Origin: an uncultured Collinsella sp.
Lineage (GTDB): Bacteria > Actinomycetota > Coriobacteriia > Coriobacteriales > Coriobacteriaceae
Assembly: GCA_958348225.1 (NCBI GenBank)
Contig: CATVYG010000037.1
Location: 1 to 24,286, forward strand
Length of the DNA stretch: 24,286 bases
Direction of reading: 5' to 3'
The notes under the pieces were generated by a model that was not told where the DNA came from, searched no databases, and was given only the letters and a program-made list of their open reading frames with translations. Within the stretch, counting starts at the first letter, position 1, and each line of letters starts with the position of its first letter. This document shows positions 20,731 to 24,286 of the stretch, piece after piece. A program made the position numbers and the translations under genes.

Positions 20731-22301
20731 TACAGTGGCAGGCCTTGGCCGAGCATGGCGATGGCGCTCATGAGGACCAGCATGCCGACGGCGTAGGGCA
20801 GCACTGCACCCAGGAGTTCGGCGTCCTTACCGCGCACGTGCACGGCGGCAAGGCCAATCGCGAGCGTTTGCGGCGAGATCATCTTGCCGGCGGCGACACC
20901 CAGGGCGTTCAGCGCGACCATCCAGTAGTCGCTCACGCCCAGCGCCGAAGCGGCCTGGCTCTGGATGGGGCCAAACAGCATGCCCGAGGACGTGCCCGAA
21001 CCGGTCACGAACGCACCGACGGCACCGATCCACGGGGCCAGAATCGGGTACAGGCCACCTGCGACCGCAATGCAGAACGCGCTGATCGAAGAGATCATGC
21101 CTGCATAGCCCATCACCTTGGCGCAGCCCAGCACCGAAAGCATCGTGATTACCGTCGGCATCATCTGCTTGACGGTCGCGGCCAGCACCTCGCCCATCAT
21201 GCGCGGCGAAGCGCCCTGAATGGCGCCACCGACAAACGCAGCCATGAAAATCCAAACACCCGGCGTGTTGATCCACGAAAACGTAAGCGTGCCGGGGTTC
21301 TCGCCGCAATACACCTGCACGTGACTCGCAAAGGGCGCAAGCGCGGCATGCACGGCGGGCACCAGGTTGGACGTACCCAACAGCAGTACAAAAATCAGGA
21401 TGAAACACGACCAGGCAGAAAGCGCCGACTTAGCGGTGAGCTGCTCACCGGCCTCGATATTCATGTGAAAGCGCGCGTCCAGGTGACCGGACTTCTCGGC
21501 GCGCATGGCAAGCGCGGCGGTCAGCGCGAGCGACACGATGGAGCCCACGACCACGGCAAGCTCGGGGCCCACAAACATAGCGACGACCAGGGCAGCGCCG
21601 ACGAAGGACGCGCCAGAGAGCAGCGCGATACCGGCCACGCCGTGCAGGCGCTCGCCTACGCTCGCAACATCGCCTTGATCGTCGGCCACGCGGCCCGCAA
21701 CCAACACGATGAGCAGCGGCATCACCACAAAGAACGGTGCGAGCTGCACCAGCTGAACGGTCGCCAGGTGCAGGGAATCCAGACCCACCAGGTCGGCAAC
21801 GGACACCGTGGGGATGCCGATGGAGCCGTAGGGCGTGGGCACGCCGTTGGCCAGCAGGCAGATCAGCACGGCAGGCACGGCCTCAAAACCAAGGCCCGCG
21901 AGCATGCCGGCGGGAATGGCGACAGCGGTACCAAAGCCAGCCATGCCCTCCATAAAGCCGCCGAAACACCACGCCACGAGCAGCGCCAGCAGACGGCGAT
22001 CGCTGCTGATGGAGGTGATCATGCTGCCGATCACGTCCATGGCGCCCGTGCGAACGCAGAGGTTATACGTAAAGACGGCGGCGATAATCACCAACACGAT
22101 GGGCCACAGCGCCATCAAAAAGCCCTCGAGCGAGGCCGTGGCTATCTGCGCCACCGGCAAATGCCACCACGCAAAGGCGAGCACGCACGAAAGAACAAAC
22201 GAACCAATCGCGGCTTTCCAGGCCGGCCATTTAAAGCACAGCAGCATCACGACAAGCCAGATGATAGGCACAAGAGCCAGCAAAAATGCGGCGACGTCCA
22301 T
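20730..22301 (-). CDS. L-lactate permease (LctP family)
   Basis: This 523-residue integral membrane protein has about 12-13 hydrophobic segments and belongs to the LctP/LldP family of lactate (glycolate) transporters, which bring in lactate with protons. Family-typical segments are GFMEGMAGFGTAVAIPAGMLAGLGF, NGVPTPYGSIGIPT and GAFVTGSGTSSGMLFGPIQ near the C terminus. The start at 22301 follows AAGGAG at 9-10 nt. No lactate-utilisation genes lie next to it. Proximity to pckA fits a three-carbon-acid role, but this is inference. It diverges from the flippase gene. Confidence 0.93.
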   Translation of the reverse strand: MDVAAFLLALVPIIWLVVMLLCFKWPAWKAAIGSFVLSCVLAFAWWHLPVAQIATASLEGFLMALWPIVLVIIAAVFTYNLCVRTGAMDVIGSMITSISSDRRLLALLVAWCFGGFMEGMAGFGTAVAIPAGMLAGLGFEAVPAVLICLLANGVPTPYGSIGIPTVSVADLVGLDSLHLATVQLVQLAPFFVVMPLLIVLVAGRVADDQGDVASVGERLHGVAGIALLSGASFVGAALVVAMFVGPELAVVVGSIVSLALTAALAMRAEKSGHLDARFHMNIEAGEQLTAKSALSAWSCFILIFVLLLGTSNLVPAVHAALAPFASHVQVYCGENPGTLTFSWINTPGVWIFMAAFVGGAIQGASPRMMGEVLAATVKQMMPTVITMLSVLGCAKVMGYAGMISSISAFCIAVAGGLYPILAPWIGAVGAFVTGSGTSSGMLFGPIQSQAASALGVSDYWMVALNALGVAAGKMISPQTLAIGLAAVHVRGKDAELLGAVLPYAVGMLVLMSAIAMLGQGLPL

Positions 22302-22404
22302 GGGTAAAAGCTCCTTGGTACCGCGAGGGCGGCATCGGGGGTGTCATAAAACTTGAACAGGATACCGCACGCTTACCGACAATTTTCTGCCGCCTGCCGA
22401 AATA

Positions 22405-22421
22405 TTGAACAATCCGTTCAA
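22405..22421. promoter_or_regulatory. Inverted repeat in the divergent permease-flippase gap
   Basis: TTGAAC (22405-22410) and GTTCAA (22416-22421) form a 17-bp inverted repeat with a five-base centre in the 179-bp gap between divergent genes, about 104 bp upstream of the permease start. It looks like a dimeric regulator site. No clear permease promoter is seen nearby. Confidence 0.35.
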
Positions 22422-22446
22422 AAACACGAGCAAACACCGCCGCGTC

Positions 22447-22452
22447 TATACT
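22447..22452 (+). promoter_or_regulatory. -10 element of the flippase gene
   Basis: TATACT stands 28 bp before the TTG start codon at a suitable distance for a short leader. No good -35 is seen at 16-18 bp upstream. Confidence 0.4.
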
Positions 22453-22480
22453 AGAGCGCAGCAATAGAAAGGACTCCGCC

Positions 22481-24055
22481 TTGAGCATCACGCCCCTCGA
22501 TAGCATCCGCCGCGCCATCGCCCGCCGCAACGGCGTCACCGACCCCACCGTATCGAGCGGGGCGCACGGGCAGGGCGGACGCATCGAGAACGGCCTGTTC
22601 CCCGCATCGCATACCGCCGAGGAGCTCGCACGTATCCAGGAGTTGAGTCAGCGCAACGCCGGCGGCCCCGACAGCGGCCAGGCCACACGTCGCCGGCGCG
22701 AGCGCGATCGCGAGCCCGGCCCCATCCACCGCATGGTCAACGCCTGGTGGAACCGCCTGCTCGGCGCTGTCTACGGCGGCGGTTTCTCCACGCAGGAAGC
22801 CGAATACGAAGAGCACGCCACCAGTCGCGACTATCTTTGGAACACCCTCGGCACCGCCGTATGGGGCATGGCGTTTCCGCTGCTCACCATCGTGTCCACG
22901 CAGCTTGTGGGCGCCGAGGAAGCCGGCAAGTTCTCCATCGCCTTTGTCACTGGCACGCTCATCATGATCGCGTGCAACTACGGCGTGCGCAATTTCCAGG
23001 TCTCGGATATCGACGAGAAGACGTCCTTTGCCTCCTACCAGCTCAATCGCTGGCTTTGCGGAGCGATCGCGCTGGCCTGCGGCCTTGCATACAGCAGCGC
23101 CCGCGGCTACGACGCGCACATGGCGACGATCGGCCTGGGCGTCTACCTCTATAAGGTGGTCGACGGCGTCGCCGACGTATACGAGGGCCGCCTGCAGCAG
23201 GCCGACAAACTCTACCTGGCCGGCATGAGCCAAACGCTACGCTCCGTCGGCGTCATCGCGGTCTTTAGCGTGGCGCTGTTCCTTACGCGCAGTATGCCCA
23301 TCGCGGCGATGGCCACGGGTGTCACCGCCATCGCCTCGCTCATGCTGGTCACCGCGCCGCTCGCTCTGCTCGAGACCGAAAAATCGCGCCACGTGAGTCT
23401 GCGCGAGGTCGGCCACCTGTTTGTCCAGTGCGCCCCGCTCTTTGGCGCGCTCTTTTTATTCAACCTTATCGAGAGCATGCCCAAGTTTGTGATGGAAGGC
23501 ACGCTGGCCTACAAATACCAGCTGTACTTTAATGCCCTGTTCTTTCCAGCGCAGGCTATTTTGCTGAGCATCGGATTTGTCTATAAACCGCAGCTCCTGC
23601 GTCTGTCGAGCATTTGGGCGAACCCGCGCAAACGCCGCCGTTTTGACTTGATTATTATTGCCGTTATGGCACTAATCGTGGCCATCACCGGCGTGTGCGC
23701 CGCATTTATGGCCGGTCCCGGCATTCCCCTCATGAGCTTTATGTACGGCCTCAACTTTGAGCGCTACCGCACATTGGCACTGCTGATGGTCGTCGCCGGC
23801 GGTGTAACCGCGGCCATCGACTTTATCTATGCCATCATCACGGTGCTGCGCCACGCTGGAGACGTCACCAAGATCTACCTGATCTGCTTTGCCGTGAGCG
23901 TAGTGCTCCCGGTGATCCTGATCAACCTGCTTGGCCTGATGGGTGCCGTCGTAAGCTACCTGGCTATCATGGCCCTACTGCTGGTGCTGTTGATTGTCGA
24001 ATACGCCCACATCCGCCAGCGCATAGAACGAGCCCGCAACCCGTACGGCGCCTAA
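22481..24055 (+). CDS. Wzx-like polysaccharide flippase (MOP superfamily) with cytoplasmic N-terminal extension
   Basis: This 524-residue membrane protein has about 12 hydrophobic segments from residue 120 onward, in the arrangement of lipid-linked oligosaccharide flippases (polysaccharide_synt/MATE-like). The first membrane segment follows SRDYLWNTLGTAVWGMAFPLLTIVSTQLVG, a common flippase opening. Before it lie about 115 hydrophilic residues rich in Arg, Gly and Glu with no recognised domain, which is unusual. The start is a TTG at 22481 with AAAGGA 7 nt upstream; no ATG fits. It may move an undecaprenyl-linked glycan of the kind the WecA/TagO-like enzyme would begin, but the two genes are 8 kb apart. 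Substrate is unknown. Confidence 0.8.
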   Translation: MSITPLDSIRRAIARRNGVTDPTVSSGAHGQGGRIENGLFPASHTAEELARIQELSQRNAGGPDSGQATRRRRERDREPGPIHRMVNAWWNRLLGAVYGGGFSTQEAEYEEHATSRDYLWNTLGTAVWGMAFPLLTIVSTQLVGAEEAGKFSIAFVTGTLIMIACNYGVRNFQVSDIDEKTSFASYQLNRWLCGAIALACGLAYSSARGYDAHMATIGLGVYLYKVVDGVADVYEGRLQQADKLYLAGMSQTLRSVGVIAVFSVALFLTRSMPIAAMATGVTAIASLMLVTAPLALLETEKSRHVSLREVGHLFVQCAPLFGALFLFNLIESMPKFVMEGTLAYKYQLYFNALFFPAQAILLSIGFVYKPQLLRLSSIWANPRKRRRFDLIIIAVMALIVAITGVCAAFMAGPGIPLMSFMYGLNFERYRTLALLMVVAGGVTAAIDFIYAIITVLRHAGDVTKIYLICFAVSVVLPVILINLLGLMGAVVSYLAIMALLLVLLIVEYAHIRQRIERARNPYGA

Positions 24056-24136
24056 TTAGCTGCCCCCGGTCACCGGAATTTGCGATGGAATCACCCCGGC
24101 CGGGGTCTCGTTGCGGACAATATGCATCACGCAAAA

Positions 24137-24259
24137 CTAAGTGAGTAGACTTTTACCGAATCCCCGATCACACCGACAAAGCACAAGTCTGTGACCTGCG
24201 GTTTTATTGAGGCAAATATGTTGAGTGCTCGGCATTTCCAAAAAAGTCTACTCACTTAG
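24137..24259. repeat. 123-bp inverted-repeat element (MITE-like)
   Basis: CTAAGTGAGTAGACTTTT (24137-24154) is repeated as an exact 18-bp inverted copy at 24242-24259, enclosing 87 bp with no gene. A second, inner pairing of CCGA and GCAC with GTGC and TCGG extends the symmetry. The compact size and perfect termini suggest a small non-autonomous mobile element or a paired operator; no clear target duplication flanks it. The 27 bp remaining to the window end show nothing else. Confidence 0.6.
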
Positions 24260-24286
24260 CCAGCGGGCGGCCAAATGATTATTTAA

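Noticed and set aside
18665..20773. A 702-codon plus-strand frame opposite pckA
   Set aside because: It is antisense to the clear pckA reading frame and crosses a terminator and the REP cluster; composition is His/Gly/Val/Asp-rich, as expected of a shadow.
20652..22307. A 551-codon plus-strand frame opposite the lactate permease
   Set aside because: It is very rich in His, Arg and Gln, has no domain, and is the reverse complement of a strongly recognisable membrane transporter.
24068..24113. GC-rich palindromes after the flippase (CCGGTCACCGG and ACCCCGGCCGGGGT) as terminators
   Set aside because: Neither is followed by a T run on either strand, so intrinsic termination is not supported.

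Overview
The window is a stretch of ordinary chromosome from a high-GC actinobacterium. The gene content, the G+C-rich codon usage, and the mix of short terminators and dispersed repeats suggest the class Coriobacteriia, most likely a gut Collinsella. This is an inference from protein style and repeats; no marker gene in the window settles the genus. I identify 16 protein genes outside the insertion sequence, a two-frame IS3-family transposase, one tRNA and one probable 6S RNA.

Layout from left to right. An IS3-family element (about 5-1463, minus strand) lies just downstream of argS (minus). A 342-bp regulatory gap separates argS from a CarD-like transcription factor gene (plus), followed by an HD-domain hydrolase gene (plus). 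Then come proA (minus), a proline-iminopeptidase-like S33 hydrolase (plus) and proB (minus), so a proline-releasing enzyme sits between the two early proline-biosynthesis genes. pncB and a small coiled-coil, tail-anchored protein follow on the minus strand, then tRNA-Ala(CGC). A PflX-like radical SAM gene (minus) diverges from a structured RNA that I read as 6S RNA (plus). Next are a WecA/TagO-type sugar-phosphate transferase and trpS (both plus). After a 390-bp gap with two strong hairpins come a run of minus-strand genes: a small MGMT-family protein, DegV, a MarR regulator, a B3/4-domain protein with an attenuator-like leader, pckA and an L-lactate permease. A Wzx-like flippase (plus, TTG start) diverges from the permease. 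The window ends in a 123-bp inverted-repeat element.

Functional threads: translation (argS, trpS, tRNA-Ala, the B3/4 protein), proline metabolism (proA, proB, the S33 hydrolase), NAD salvage (pncB), gluconeogenesis and lactate use (pckA, lactate permease), cell-envelope polymer assembly (WecA/TagO-like, flippase), fatty-acid binding with a possible regulator (DegV, MarR), and global control of RNA polymerase (CarD-like, 6S RNA).

The most interesting non-gene signal is a set of dispersed repeats. Six near-identical hairpins with a conserved asymmetric loop sit at gene 3' ends and appear to serve as bidirectional terminators. A second REP-like family (two copies), a near-perfect 100-bp palindrome and a 123-bp element with 18-bp perfect inverted termini add to this. 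I found no CRISPR array, prophage or defence system.
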